A stretch of DNA of 64,000 nt from Heloderma charlesbogerti (taxonomy: Eukaryota > Chordata > Lepidosauria > Squamata > Helodermatidae), in assembly GCA_026122225.1 (NCBI GenBank), contig JANEZZ010002197.1, positions 558,001 through 622,000 on the forward strand, given 5' to 3'. Under the pieces are notes generated by a model. It did no database searches. It was not told where the DNA came from and saw only the letters and a program-made list of their open reading frames with translations. The first letter of the stretch is position 1, and each line of letters opens with the position of its first letter. Shown here one piece after another: positions 1 to 11,193 of this stretch. Made by a program: the position numbers and the translations under genes.

Positions 1-655
1 AGCAGGGGCTGTCAGTGTGTGCATGGAGTGTTCCTTCATGTGACTCTTGGAACTCCACGAGCTTTGGATTATGACCAGGGTGTGCATCATTGGAAACATT
101 GCTCCTTTGGCTCAAGCTCAGCTCAGCCAGAAACATGGAGAATTGCCCAAAGCCTTCCCAAATCTGTTCCTGTTGCTATTATTAATCTGTTAACACAAAC
201 ACTGGCTTATGAAGATTAAAATCTACCAGCCCCCATTTTTCCGCTGCAAACTGGGAATAAATGTAGGTGGCAAAGATAGGTGATATGAGGAAACAGAAAT
301 TTAAAAATAAACATTTAAAAATCTAAACCATTAAGAAGGGCTGTAAAATGATGGTAAAGGTATTTTCCTCAGTGTGCCTAATATTTGCTACATGGCAAGC
401 TCAGGGCAGTGTAGATAGTTTTCCTCCTCCCAACAACCCTGTGAGAGAGATGAGTCTGAGAGGATAGTAACTAGCCCAAAGCCACCCAAGAAACTTCACA
501 GCTGAGTAGGGATTTCAGCCTGGGTCTCCCTAGTTCAACATGCCAGCCACTATAGCATACGGGCTCTCAATAATATATTCCAGTCACAGGACCTGAAGGT
601 CTTTGCTCCCCCATCTTCCTAACACCCAAAAGCCGAGTCTGCCATTTTAGGGTAC
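1..655. other. LRRC46 last intron, with a degenerate CORE/tRNA-type SINE
   Basis: No C-terminal LRRC46 exon was found on the minus strand, so it lies off the window. A minus-strand SINE occupies about 395-560, with the reversed pattern caaccctgtgagagag, agccaccc and gggtctccctag typical of tRNA-derived SINE bodies. Bases 1-394 show nothing recognisable. Confidence 0.5.
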
Positions 656-819
656 CTTTTTCTGCGCTCAGAGGACGAGAGAGTTCGGGCCAGTCCTCAT
701 AGTCGCTGTCTTCTGAACCGCTGCCCTCCTCTTCCCTGTTTTGGGCAGGGGCCTTCCGATCAGAGACACCGTGGGTATCCAGTTCTATCAGATGGGGTAG
801 GGCTGCCAACACACGACCC
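656..819 (-). CDS. LRRC46: LRRC46 coding exon 7 (LRR cap and acidic region)
   Basis: It is 164 nt. It encodes the cap segment LAALPHLIELD, an acidic stretch (EEEGSGSEDSDYEDWPEL) and ends at GAAAAAG|gtaccc in phase 1. The acceptor (ccatcccaag) has a poor pyrimidine tract but is forced by phase and by the alignment to mammalian LRRC46. Confidence 0.88.
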
Positions 820-3800
820 CTTGGGATGGCAACCAGAATGCAAAAGCTATCACGCTGGAGTCAAACAAAAGGGTCCATCCCCAAAGCACACCGGCGCCTT
901 CCTAGTGAGGTGTAAGCGGTTGGTAGAGGAGCCACAAACTTCCAGGTGCCACTCCCCAGGCATGCCCAGTTCTTTGGTGATTGAATGCAGTGCAAGACGC
1001 AGGGAGAAAAGCTTCCAGGGTCAACCACAAAGGCTTAATTTTTTTAAAAAGGCATACTTCTCTGGCCTGGAAAGTCCTGCCTCCTCTTCCCAAACTCACT
1101 CCAGTGACTCAGAGCACTCTGTTTACTAACGTCACTTATTCTGTGGTGCTGCGCATGTAAGACCCCCCATTCCTGTGGGTTGCCCGATGTTAGGACAACA
1201 GTCAGACCCCATCTCAATGCATGGGGTGGATGGGTGCACTCTTGATCTCCCACACACATAGTTTGTACATGGGTACAGCTGCGTGTGCATAGGGCTATAG
1301 GATGGGTGTGCGTGGATTGTGTCATGGTTTTACCTGTAGCCGTTCCATTTCGTGCATTTATTTCCTGTCAGGTCAAGGACCACGAGGTTCTGGGGCAGCT
1401 CATCTGCATAGACCACAAGGTAGGGGCAGAATTAGGGAAGCTGGTGGGGGTGGAAATAAATACAGATTGCCATAGTTTTGGGGATGCAAGGCTGGCTCAT
1501 TAAAGTTCAGCACCACAGGCAAAAAGGGGGGGACTTCTATGCCCAGTATTTATTTCTGCACTTGTTTGGGTTTCTACTCTGTGAGTCAGATCTGTCTCAT
1601 TCTTCCATTCTTATATTGGCCTCAGAATCTGGCATCAGAGAGGCAGCTTTGAGGGGGGTGAAAGTGAGGTTGTCCTGTTTTAAGCCCCAGCCAGCATGCA
1701 TGGCCAGTGGTCAGGAATTGGATTATTTTGTTGTTGGTGTAAGCACAAAGTATCTCTAGCCCAGCATCTATTAGCCAAATTGGCTATATAAACAGCTGGC
1801 CGGTTTAGTTTAGTCTTAATACGTATGAGAGTGAAAGGCAGGGTGAGTTGTTTCCTACAATGGAGCCTCGGGGTGCTTTGAGAACTTCCAAACCTTCTTT
1901 CACACCTAACAGCCCACGGGAGAGTATAAGTATAACCAGTAAAGTGGAGTGTAAGAATAGTCGTACCTGTATCCAGAGTCTCAATGCAGTTCTGTGAGAG
2001 ATCCAGAAACCGCAGCTTCAGGAGAGGCTGGAGGTTCTCCACTCTGCTGATGCAGTTCCCAGCTAATGATAGGAATCTGTAATTATATGGGAAGGCAAGA
2101 GGCCGAAGTTGTGACACTGAAGCCAGAGAAGGGGAATTGTATTGAAGCAATGAGGCACTAAGGTCAAGTAAGCAAAAGATTTGGCAGATGACTTCACAAA
2201 GGTTGTGATTACCTCTCACCAGGCAGTGGGAAAGGTTGTAATCCAGGTCTCATAGCCAAATGCTGTCAGCAGCAGCACTGCCCCTCCCCTTCCCTCTCCT
2301 TTATTTTCCACATGGGCTAGAAATCAGCTACTAGTTTCAAGTTCTCACTATTAAACCTATTTAACGCTCTGTCCCTGACAGTGGCCTACTTCTCAGGGAG
2401 GTGGTAAAAAAATTCCTCCACATAGAACCCTCCTGTCCAGCCTGCTAGTATTCTAAGCTAACCCTCTAGTTTTCTACATGGGAGGGAATAGTTTGTTGTT
2501 AAAAGGGGCATTCAGTCATGTAAGCTCCCACCTGCAGATGGAAGCATTAAAGCCCAGATCCAAGTTTACCGTCTCAGAGAGAAACGGGCCTATATAACTT
2601 CTCTGCGCCTTCTGCCATTTTGCTCCTTCTGCCTTCAAGGGCTTTCCCTGCTCTGTTCATCAAACTACTTCTTATTCCTTCTTCAGGTTCCTTCAAGGCC
2701 CACTTACATGAGCAAAGCTGTCTCTGGACTCTCACTACCCCTCCTGATAACTCTCCTTGCCCCTATTCTGTGGGCTGGATTGGGCAACTCCATGGGCTGG
2801 ATTAGGCCTATAGGCTGGAGAATGCCATGTGCTGCACTATTCAGTCTACACTATTCAATACAACTCTCCCATCCCTGTTGTATCAGACCAAAGTTCAGCT
2901 AACCAAGCATTCTCTCTCCGACAGCCAGCCAAGTGCTGCTGTAAAGCTCACAGATAGGTTTTGCACACCTAATGTAGAATGCAAGTCCTCTGAGGTCGAG
3001 ACCAGTCACTTCTTTATTCTACCCACAGTGCCTTACATGCAGTTGGCTTATGTGTCAAATAGCAGAATATCTCAGCACTCCCATTGGTTACCCCGAATTC
3101 CTAACCATTTGGGCTTAATTTGTGGATGGCTGGAATTCCCTCATCTCCATACACACTACAAATTACTATTTTTTCAAGCTCCTTCTTCTCTATTTGAATC
3201 ATGTTGGAAAGACGAGGAATATCACTTACTTCAAGTTGGGAAAGCAGCTTAAGTTTTCAATTTTCTCTATTTGGTTCTAAAAATAAAATTAACTTGAGTC
3301 AACTTCTGAATCACAAAGAAGTCCATGAATTTCTAGAAGGGTCTTGGGAAGAAATGTGTGTATGTGTATATATACACATGCAAAAACAAACACAATCCTC
3401 ATTGGGTTTCAGATTTTTTTTCACCCCTTAGGGATTTTTTTTCTAAAGATTTTATATACTTCTGCAAACCTTGGGGTTACCCCAGGTGTACTGATTCCTC
3501 CCTCTTGTGTGTGGATGGTGCTCTTTTGGCTTCATAAAGAAACAGCATTCACAAATGGAGAGAATGATAAATGTGTGTGTGCATTTTTGCTTCCCCCTGT
3601 TTTGGTTCAGTGCTGTTACATACAACTCAATGAGTAGGAGTCACCCTTGAAAATGGCAGGTTGTCTTACCCCTGGGATGCTCCTATAGTAACTGTAGGGC
3701 TGGAGATGTAGAGGGAACACGAAGTACAATGCTTTGTAATGTCTCCATTTCAAACACTTTGTAATGTTTGAATCAGAATGTGCGCAACTCCTCCCTGCCC

Positions 3801-6651
3801 ACACACATACCCTTCTAGAGGCAAGATGTACAAGCTTTCCCCATGTCAGGAGAAAACTCATCTTGCCACAAGACGGAGATGCATGAATGCAGCCACTGAG
3901 TGTTCGTTTGTCCCAACATCCCAAGGTGTAACCTGAAACCTGCACAGCACGTAGAAGAGCCTAATCTAATTTTTAAAAGCAAGGATAGCAGTGTTAGTTC
4001 ATGAGAAAAAACTCAAAAGAAAGCAGGGGGTGGGACAGGGACAAAACAGTACAAGAATTAGGCCAGATGTTGTGACCAAGAGGTCTGCATTTTAGACCCA
4101 GTCTCAGGGTGGAGATTCCAGTCACTCAGACTGGATTCCAGTCATATAGTCACTACTATATGCTGCAGCTATCAGGTTACACCTAGGATTCTGGGACAAC
4201 AAAACAACAGCTGATCCCTAACACTCCATCTTTAGACTATGACCAGTGTTTCTGGTCTCAACAGGAAGCCGGCTTCCCTTATCCCCACCTTGGTTTAACA
4301 TCCAGCTTTACTTTTTTATTTATTTTATTAAATTTCTTAATCGCCCATCTGGCCAGTCACCTGGCCACTCTGGGCGATGTACAATAATGCAAACAGTTTA
4401 AAAACAATAAAATTACACATTAAAACATCATTTTCTACTATTTCCGTAGCCCATCCCAAATACCTGCCTGAACAACCAAGTTTTCAATGCATGGCGGAAA
4501 CTCATTAAAGAGCAGGCATGGCGGAGTTCCCTAGGTAGGGAGTTCCACAGAGGGGGGGCCACCAGAGAGAAGGCCCTCTCCCTCATCCTCACCAGCCTAG
4601 CTGTCCTGGCTAATGGGACAGAGAGAAGGCCATCCGAGGCTGATCTTGTTGAGCGGCCCGTCTGGTGTTGCTGGAGGCACTCCTTAAGATAGGCTGGGCC
4701 GGAACCATATAGGGTTTTAAAGGTCAAAACCAACACCTTGAATTTGGCCCAGAAAACAACCAGTAACCAGTGCAACTCCTTCAGCACTGGAGTGATGTGA
4801 TCACATCGGCGGCTGCCTTTAATCAGGTGAGCTGCCGTGTTCTGTACCAGCTGCAGCTTCTGAACCATCTTCAAGGGTAACTCCAAGCAGAGTGCATTAC
4901 AGTAGTCTAGATGAGAGAAGACCAGGGCATGTACTACTGATGGGAGCAGATGGTCGGGAAGGTATGGGAGCAGATGGTTCTCTTCATCGGGATGGTTGAT
5001 GAAGAGTTCTGGAGAATTTGAAAGCTTGGTCACTGTTTTGAGACATCTTAGTTGATCTTAATGAAGGTAGAACGCTACTGTGGATTTTCGATTCCTTCTT
5101 GTAGGCCAACGTGGCTGCCTTTGCTCTAGGGGTTCTATAGTTGTTCCTGTCATCTTTGTCAAGGAACTAGGGAACTAGGGCAGGTGTAAGCCGCATGCAT
5201 GTGAAGCACAAGGGGATTAGACTTAATGGGGCCCCATCTTTCAAAGACACTAATGTGACAGCGAAAAGCATAATGGAGCATGTTACCTGTTGCAAGTAGA
5301 TACTGTGGATCTGTTCTAAACCTTGCAGGTTGTCAATACAGCTAATTCTCTCCCTGTCTAGCCGGAGGATCTGGAGAGAAGTCAACGCTTGGGATCTGAA
5401 GCGGGAGAGATGTTTCTTGGGCATCAACACTATACCTCCTTTCCTCCTCCTCCTCCAGATGTTATTACCAATAGTGTAGTGGTAACTCTTAAAGTGTGCA
5501 GGCGCTCAGCATGACAGTCCCCACAGCTACGCCCCCAAGGAGAGTCCAAAAATGCAGGCAGCCGTGTTGATCCATATCAACAAACCAGTTCTAGTAGCTT
5601 TCATCTCCACCAGGAGCAGGTATTTTGTAAAGCTAACGGGTCTTGATTGTCCATTCAAGACCAAGCTAAATACTTTGCATTACATCAGGGATAGATTGCA
5701 TCGATATATTGTTGCTAAGAGAACTGACAATTGCAGCTAAGCTGAGAGGGGACCGGGAAGCCTGCTAATCAAAAAGTCCCAGCACTTCAGCCTTGTGAGC
5801 CCCGGCACCACTATAGCACTGGTTATCACCACTCCAATGAAAGCACAACACCAATTTACACAACCACAGGATACTCACATAGTCTCTAGGGCCTGTTTCT
5901 CCGCTGGCACAATCAGGTTCCTCTGGGCGATGAGGGATTTTGTCAAGCTCACTCCTCCTTTGAGGGACCTCTGTGAGTTCTCTGAAAGCAAGAATACAGG
6001 CATTCTTGTTTATCTGGATCTCAAAGCATAGTGATATTTAGCTAGCAATCCATTTGCAGTCCCAGGTTAGATCCAGGTTAATCACAAGGATGAGTATGGC
6101 TGGGTTCAGATGTAAAGCTAAGCCATGGTGGGCGAGTGGCCTGAGCTGCCAATGATGGGCTAGCATGTTGGGGAGGGGGGGTGTTTTTCCCCACCCATGA
6201 TGAATTAATGCCCCCAATTAAGCCACCCTAAGAACCCATGCTCTGCAGTAAGGGTTATTTTACCTGTGGCGGGTTAGTGTGTTGTCTGTCGCGCCAGTGT
6301 GGATTACGGAGATCACCTACAGAGCTGCTCAGCAAAAGCATCCCAAAAACGCTGCCGCTGCTCTGCTCCTCTCAAGCAATCTCTATTCCTGCCACAAAGG
6401 AACCTGGGATACCTGCCCAGCTGGGTGGGAGGAGTACAGGTGGAGGAGTGGCGAGCGGGGGTAAAATAAACAACTCTGTGTAGCTTGTTTGCTTGATTGT
6501 CTGACAGGAGCACAGTAGGTTGTTTACATACCCACCTACCCAATGTAGTTTGCCACCCACCATGGGTTAGTGTGATGTGTGAACAGCCCCTGTGTCTTCC
6601 AAGGGCTTGATATTTTTTGTCTTAGTAATACTGTAAGGCAGAGTCTGGCAA

Positions 6652-6699
<48 letters not shown>

Positions 6700-9600
6700 A
6701 TTTGGTTCAGTAGCTGGCTGGTCAGTGTTTAGTGGATCACCTAGCACAACCGCGTTAAGAAGCCCACAAACACTACTGGCCTTTTTTTTTTTTTTTTACT
6801 TGTCTGCTGGAGGCTGACAGAGGAAAGATGGAGAGTTCTGTCCCTCCTCCGGCAGCATGCTGTATTTCTGAGGTGGAGATGGGGGCTTCCTTCTTCTGGG
6901 AGCCTGCTTGATTCCTCCACTGGGTGCAGAGGAAGGTCAGAGCACTCTGCCTTCCTCCACTAGCCTGCTCACTCACCTGCGTGCAATTCCTTGTCACCTA
7001 TGGCGACCAGGCAAGTGCTTAAATACAAGGCTGACCTAGCACTTGCTGGGATTCTCACAAAGAATGTTGGAGTAGGCGGATCTTGATATGATCCATCAAG
7101 GCTCTCTTTACATTCCTACAGCCTTGAGCAAGAGTGCATATCCAGGCACTTAGAACAGATTAACTATGCCTTAACTATACATTTTCATTTTTTTTAAAAT
7201 CAGGAAAGACTGAAGTCAGCACATCCCTCCTGTAAAGTAGACTGGCATTAATATTCCCATATTATAGAAGGGAGCTGAGGGTGAGAGGCTTATCTTTGGA
7301 GCTGCTTTGGTGGCTCCTTGCTGAGGAAATGTATCATACAAATTAATACCTAAGGGCAAAGACCACCTACCTAGTGAGTTAATAACTGAACTGAAATGTG
7401 TTCCATTAGTAAATGTTCAGCTACCCTAGCTCTCTAGAGCTACCCTTATTTGCTACATTCAGAACGCATCTTTATGAAATGCAAGGTAGCATATAAGTCC
7501 CCTGAATTTTCACAACAACGCTGTGAGGTAAGTTAAGCTAAGAGACAGTGACTGTCCCAAGAAGATCATGCAGTACGCTTCATGGCTGAGGGAAGACTTG
7601 AACCTGGATCTCCCCAGCCTTAGTCTGACACTGTAAGTACTAAACCACACTTGTTGTTAAATCCAGAGAACTACTTAGGGTAGGTCTCCACCTGTAATTA
7701 CTCACTTTCTCTCCTTTTGCTGCTGGATCAACCCCTGACGTCAGAATAAAAAAATGACTGACAGCAGCTGGAAAGATTATAAAAAGCTGCTACTTCGGAA
7801 GAAAAGGGAAGCAATTAGAGATTTATGGCAAATGCTGATTTCAACAGCAGTCACCCGCAACCATAAAACTTTTTGGCAATTAGTTTCAGGTGTGTTAACC
7901 AACAGTTAGGGCAGCTTTGACTGCCATATTCCAGTTAATATATGGGAGGAACATTTTTGCTCAGTTTTTAATGATGCACATTCATCAAACTCTGTTGTTC
8001 CTCCCTGTTTATCTTCAGACATCCCTGAATGGCCACCTGTTGATACAAAAGTTGTTGAAGATTTAATCCCTCAACTTAAATTAGGGAAGCCCCTGGACCA
8101 GATGCTGATAAATAACATCTCCTGGTGGGTCCCTTTGTTGACTGACAGCAGCAATAGGAGACAAAGAGTGCAATCCTATATCCTATCGCTTGGGAGTAAG
8201 CCTCATTGAACTCTATGGGACTTACTTCTCAGTAGACACCTATAGGATGGTGCTGTAAGGCTGCAATTGTATACACACTTATCTGGGAGTAAGTCCAATT
8301 GAAATCAGTGGGGCTTGCTTCTGAGTAGGCATGCACAGGGTTGTACTCTAAGTCCCATTGGACACAGTCTTATCTTGCTTCCAAGTAAACATATATAGGG
8401 TTGTTCTGTAATTCTCAATCAGTACCCAAAGCTGGAGTCCAGCTCACACTACTACCCTGTTCTTTGGTACTTTACTCACAGCAATCAGATTCTGAGATAC
8501 ATGTGGGGTAATTACTCTTGGTATAACACTAAGCATAGAACTAGGTGTTAAGATGAACATAGACTAGCTGTTCCAGAATAATGCCAGTCAGAAGCCTTAA
8601 CCTTTCAAAAGGCTGTGAAATTCAGACTGCAATCCTGTGCACACTTTCCTGAGAGTAGGCGCTATTGAACACAGCGGGACTCTGTTCTGAGTAAACATGC
8701 ACAGGCTCGAATGCCCTGAAAGAGGCAGAACAATGCAAAGGCTTAAGTAGAAAAGCAAAACAACGTTTAAAAACACATCTCTAACTAATTCACCTTACTG
8801 ATCTTGTCAAGAGCAGATCAGAAGTTCATGGTTCTAGGATCTGGTATGTCTGCCAGTAGGCAAGCCTACTTCCACCATGGCCCTCCAGCAAACAAAGGAC
8901 ACAAGGCACTCTGGCTGCAACCTCTGGAGCCAGGAAGCCAGCATCCAACCACACAGCTTTAGATGATGTGTGTCTGTCCCCTTCCTAAGTGTTTCTTATC
9001 CCATAACAGCAAACTAATTCTCTGAATGCTGATTCTTATGTAGCTGAAATGGCATTGTCCATGCACAAGAGGGAGGTATCAGCAGGCTTGGGGGAAATCC
9101 CAAGGTTTGCAGAAGTACACCCCCCTACACACACACACACACACACACACACAGCCAGCTCACTGAGGACTGAGCAGCATGCTAGGTGGCCACAGAATGC
9201 TGAGTGACAAGGGAGAGGAGATGGAAATGGGGAATGGAACAGAGTATACTAGAAAAGGGCATGACTGGCTGGCTGGCAGGCATACTGAACAGGAGCACTG
9301 CAGGTCCCATTTGCATAATATAAACTGAAGCGGGGGAGGCCTTGGCCCCCCAGGTATCTGACCAGGAGTTGGCAGATTTCAGGCTTGCAGGATGTACTTT
9401 ATTTTTCCCTAGGACCCTCCAAAAATTACTAGATCCTCTTGGAAGAATTCTAAGCTCAGAGATTTGTTTTGAGTCATGCTGACTGCACTTGTTGGGATTT
9501 ATAGTCCAAAACAAGTTGGGGAAGGCTGGTCTTGATGATTTCACACATACCTCTCACCAGTGGTAGGTACTTAAGAGTAAAAGGAAGAACTTGCTTTCCA

Positions 9601-10105
9601 GGAAAAAAGTTCATGGGCTTCCACACTTCTGCCCACCCCTTATACTGGCAGTGAAAAGGACTCTAGTCAACACATTCTAATAATACTGTCCATTAGATAG
9701 TTCTTACATACACACCTCACCTGTAATGCGTTTACATGCTTATACTGAAAAGCAATTAAGATTTAGCAAAGAACTATTGACAGCACAGTTTCACCTCTTG
9801 AATTCCTCCCTGCGAAAAGCACAGACGTCTTCTGCCCCCCTAAAGATGTCAAGCCCCACACACACCCACACACACTGTGGTCATACATTCCCTCCTGCAG
9901 ATAAATAATACGCACAGAGAGGCAGGCAGTCCCAAATTTCATCATGCACATGTTGCACATTTCATCATGCACATGTTCACATTGCAACATTTCATCATGC
10001 ACATGTTCACATTGCAACATTTCATCATGCGCATGTTCACCGGCTCACATTGCATGAACACAAGACTTGAGGCCCCATCAGACAAGATGACTCACCTCCA
10101 GGCAT
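656..10105 (-). CDS. LRRC46: LRRC46, leucine-rich repeat-containing protein 46 (3' partial)
   Basis: Seven coding exons on the minus strand: 10096-10105, 5879-5981, 5287-5395, 3230-3276, 1967-2076, 1334-1403 and 656-819. They join in phase into 613 nt (204 codons plus 1 nt). The product starts MPGENSQRSLKGG, followed by SDS22-like 22-residue leucine-rich repeats (LRLDRERISCIDNL, IEKIENLSCFPNL, FLSLAGN, LRFLDLSQN), an LRR cap around LPHLIELD and an acidic Ser/Glu tail ending near WPELSRPLSAEK. This follows mammalian LRRC46 (about 320 aa) almost residue for residue in length. The C-terminal exon lies beyond base 1. In mouse the protein is a sperm-flagellum factor needed for male fertility (family knowledge). 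The gene is head-to-head with MRPL10 across an X-box-rich promoter. Introns carry an L2 LINE in sense orientation, SINEs and tandem repeats. Identity is very secure; the weakest splice site is the exon 7 acceptor. Confidence 0.93.
1334..1403 (-). CDS. LRRC46: LRRC46 coding exon 6
   Basis: It is 70 nt with acceptor tctatgcag and donor TACAG|gtaaaa. It encodes ELPQNLVVLDLTGNKCTKW and GY, the last repeat and entry to the LRR cap. The phase 1 entry completes an Asp codon. Confidence 0.93.
1967..2076 (-). CDS. LRRC46: LRRC46 coding exon 5 (LRRs 2-3)
   Basis: It is 110 nt with acceptor ataattacag and donor GATACAG|gtacga. It encodes FLSLAGNCISRVENL and LRFLDLSQNCIETLDT, two consecutive repeats with the LxxLxLxxN pattern. 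Confidence 0.95.
2077..4309. other. LRRC46 introns 3 and 4, little recognisable content
   Basis: Apart from the 47-nt exon at 3230-3276, this stretch holds no gene-like reading frame. The open frames at 2620-3640 have no family match, no splice context and many overlaps in other frames. No repeat family was confidently recognised here. Confidence 0.4.
3230..3276 (-). CDS. LRRC46: LRRC46 coding exon 4 (47-nt microexon)
   Basis: This short exon encodes NQIEKIENLSCFPNL plus two bases of a Lys codon. The acceptor is tatttttag|AA and the donor AA|gtaagt. It was found by searching for the missing half-repeat between exons 3 and 5. Phase is right on both sides. Confidence 0.9.
4310..5033 (-). mobile_element. 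L2-type LINE, 5'-truncated (RT C-terminus and 3' UTR)
   Basis: A minus-strand frame at 4428-5033 encodes the conserved LINE C-terminal region: [17 protein letters not shown] and WNSLPRELR. The 3' UTR follows to an A/T-rich tail at about 4310. It belongs to the same subfamily as the copy at 17545-18260, with the same gggcgattaa tail. It sits in LRRC46 intron 3 in the gene's own orientation, close to exon 3 (5287). Confidence 0.85.
5287..5395 (-). CDS. LRRC46: LRRC46 coding exon 3 (LRR 1)
   Basis: It is 109 nt with acceptor ctctcccgcttcag and donor CAG|gtaaca. It encodes LQILRLDRERISCIDNLQG and HSIYLQQ, the first leucine-rich repeat. The phase 2 entry completes an Ile codon with exon 2. Confidence 0.92.
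5505..5765 (-). repeat. Dispersed repeat family R2, copy 1
   Basis: Reading on the minus strand, it shares long blocks (for example ctggtttgttgatatggatc inverted here, and ggactctcctt) with copies at about 35781-36240 and 61985-62760. Those two copies are interrupted by other elements and this one is not. It is not recognised as a named family. Confidence 0.6.
5879..5981 (-). CDS. LRRC46: LRRC46 coding exon 2
   Basis: The acceptor is tgctttcag and the donor is AT|gtgagt. It is 103 nt, entering in phase 1 and leaving in phase 2. It encodes GGVSLTKSLIAQRNL, matching the conserved N-terminal segment before the first LRR. Confidence 0.9.
5982..7469. other. LRRC46 intron 1, repeat-poor part with microsatellites
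   Basis: It contains a (GAAA)n tract at 6651-6700 and a T16 run at 6782-6797. A MITE-like segment with cagatgtaaagctaagccat begins near 6110. There is no supported gene; the open frames at 6238-6997 are short, overlapping and unmatched. Confidence 0.5.
6651..6700. repeat. (GAAA)n microsatellite
   Basis: About 12 uninterrupted tetranucleotide units. Confidence 0.95.
7470..7660 (-). mobile_element. Degenerate CORE/tRNA-type SINE
   Basis: The reversed SINE body signature (caacgctgtgaggtaag, agtgactgtcccaag, gaacctggatctcccc) and the reversed tRNA head near 7640 place a minus-strand copy in LRRC46 intron 1. Confidence 0.65.
7735..8140 (+). mobile_element. Non-LTR retrotransposon RT fragment, clade uncertain
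   Basis: Conceptual reading with frameshifts shows a LINE pre-RT segment: a Lys/Arg-rich stretch, NHKTFWQLVSG, then WEEHFCSVFN and LKLGK followed by a degraded PGPD-like block. It is not the L2 or BovB type seen elsewhere in the window. Confidence 0.55.
8160..8425. mobile_element. MITE array of GGTGCAATCCTAT type with aagtcccattga core
   Basis: Three successive diverged units carry the motif tgcaatcctat, a palindromic-like core of the gggagtaagcc / tgggacttactt type, and a reversed end near gttgt. Single related units occur at about 8623-8710, 13650-13712, 24534-24622 and 31680-31762. Confidence 0.6.
9027..9330 (+). repeat. Dispersed repeat family R1, copy 1
   Basis: It shares acaagagggaggtatcagca, a gaggactgagca block and tggctggctgg with copies at 29934-30150 and 42364-42680. 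All three are in plus orientation. The repeat contains a (CA)n tract at about 9127-9152. Family not recognised. Confidence 0.6.
9934..10045. repeat. Tandem repeat, about 30-bp unit x4
   Basis: Units contain catttcatcatgcacatgtt followed by cacattgcaa. They are contiguous without spacers, so this is a minisatellite rather than a CRISPR array. It lies about 50 bp beyond the donor of LRRC46 coding exon 1. Confidence 0.9.
10096..10105 (-). CDS. LRRC46: LRRC46 coding exon 1 (start codon, 10 nt)
   Basis: The coding part is ATG CCT GGA G followed by the strong donor gtgagt. It ends in phase 1, and joining to the 5981 acceptor gives MPGENSQRSLKGG, which parallels the mammalian N terminus in length. 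An A at -3 gives a usable Kozak context. The start was chosen because phase, donor and alignment all agree. The 5' UTR must run toward the X-box region at higher coordinates. Confidence 0.8.
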
Positions 10106-10245
10106 GATTGACAAAAAGGGTCCCCAGTGTGGAGACAAGTCCCAGTAACGCCGCTGCCCAACAAGGCCTGAGAGATGCCTCTCTGTGTGGGGCTGTCTGA
10201 GAATTCGTGGGGCTGGGAAGTCTTATGATAACTACAGGATTGGAA

Positions 10246-11193
10246 TCTCCATAGCAACAAGCTGGAAGCGCTGGCAGGGCCTCCCTGGTTACAGGCTGTT
10301 GGGGTGAGGATGCAGAAACCTCCTTAGCGACGGCTCGGGGGTTGCCTAGCCAACGGATGGGAAACCCTGGACCTCCTGACGAACAGGTGGAGGTTTCTGT
10401 GGAATTCGCCTTAGTAAGCTGTGGGAGGCTTGCGTGGCCTTCCCTCCCAGGTGCGGCCTGGTGGGTGCGCTGTTGCCTAGCAACAGCTTGGAGAGGGGGT
10501 CTCCAAGGGTCCCTTATGGCCTGCCTAGAAACAGCCGGGGTAGGGGATGGCACAAGGGGATTGCTGGAGTCCCCTCAGCGACGCCTATGGGGTGGGAGCT
10601 GCTCTCCCTTCGCTGCAGGTCCGTGCACCTTTCTGAACAGGTCGCTAGCAATACCTTATGCAAGTGTGCGTGTTGCCCTGGCAACAACGGCCTGCGCAGA
10701 GCCTGAAGCCACACCTGGGGACGGGGCCTTGAGGAGGGGTCTCCGCTGCAGCAGCAGCACCAGACTGCTGCTGGAGCGAGATTTGGGCAGGGATCTGCCA
10801 GGAGCGAGATTTGGGCCGGGATCTGCCAGGAGCGAGATTTGGGCCGGGGACTCCAGCTTGAGGAGGGGGCGCCGCGGCAGGGATGAGGGGCTGGAGAGGG
10901 GAAGCCTTGGAGGGGTTAAGCAACAGGGCCTGATGAAGCCTTGGAGGAAAGTGGGGTGGGGGGCTCCTTAGCAAGAACAGGAGAGGGACTGGCAAGAAAA
11001 GCCACTCTCCTGTCTCTTAAAAGTGGCTAGGAAATAAGGCAGGCAGGCAGGCAGGCAAGCGCGTGCCCGTTGCTAGGAGACAAGGGGTTTCTTTTGCGGC
11101 GGGCTTCTTCCGCTTTAAATCCCTCCCCGAAGAAGGACGGCCTTACTTCCCCATCCCATAATGCTCGCTCTCTGCTGTCCGCACCTCCTCAAG
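10246..11193. promoter_or_regulatory. Bidirectional LRRC46/MRPL10 promoter with RFX X-box cluster
   Basis: This GC-rich region separates two divergent start codons. It holds two palindromic X-boxes, GTTGCCTAGCAAC (10472-10484) and GTTGCCCTGGCAAC (10672-10685). Near-matches include ATAGCAAC (ends 10258), GTTGCCTAGCCAAC (10341-10354), TGCCTAGAAAC (10522-10532), GTCGCTAGCAAT (10641-10652) and GTTGCTAGGAGAC (11069-11081). RFX factors bind such sites upstream of ciliary and flagellar genes, which fits LRRC46. On the MRPL10 side there is an ETS-type TTCTTCCGC at 11105-11113 and a YY1-like AAGATGGCGGC over the MRPL10 start, both common in promoters of nuclear genes for mitochondrial proteins. The motifs are seen; function is inferred. 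Confidence 0.75.
10773..10855. repeat. Tandem repeat, 28-bp unit x3
   Basis: Units begin ggagcgagatttgggc and end atctgcca. The third copy diverges at its end. It lies inside the shared promoter region. Confidence 0.9.

Noticed and set aside
1680..2219. A single 179-aa LRR protein frame
   Set aside because: Only 1967-2076 of this frame is exonic. The rest is intron read-through on both sides of good splice sites.
9934..10045. CRISPR-like regular repeat
   Set aside because: The units are contiguous without unique spacers, and the context is a vertebrate intron. It is a minisatellite.
10342..10995. A 209-aa plus-strand frame and its minus-strand shadow
   Set aside because: It covers the X-box promoter and the 28-bp tandem repeat. 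There is no family match and no splice logic joining it to MRPL10 exon 1.
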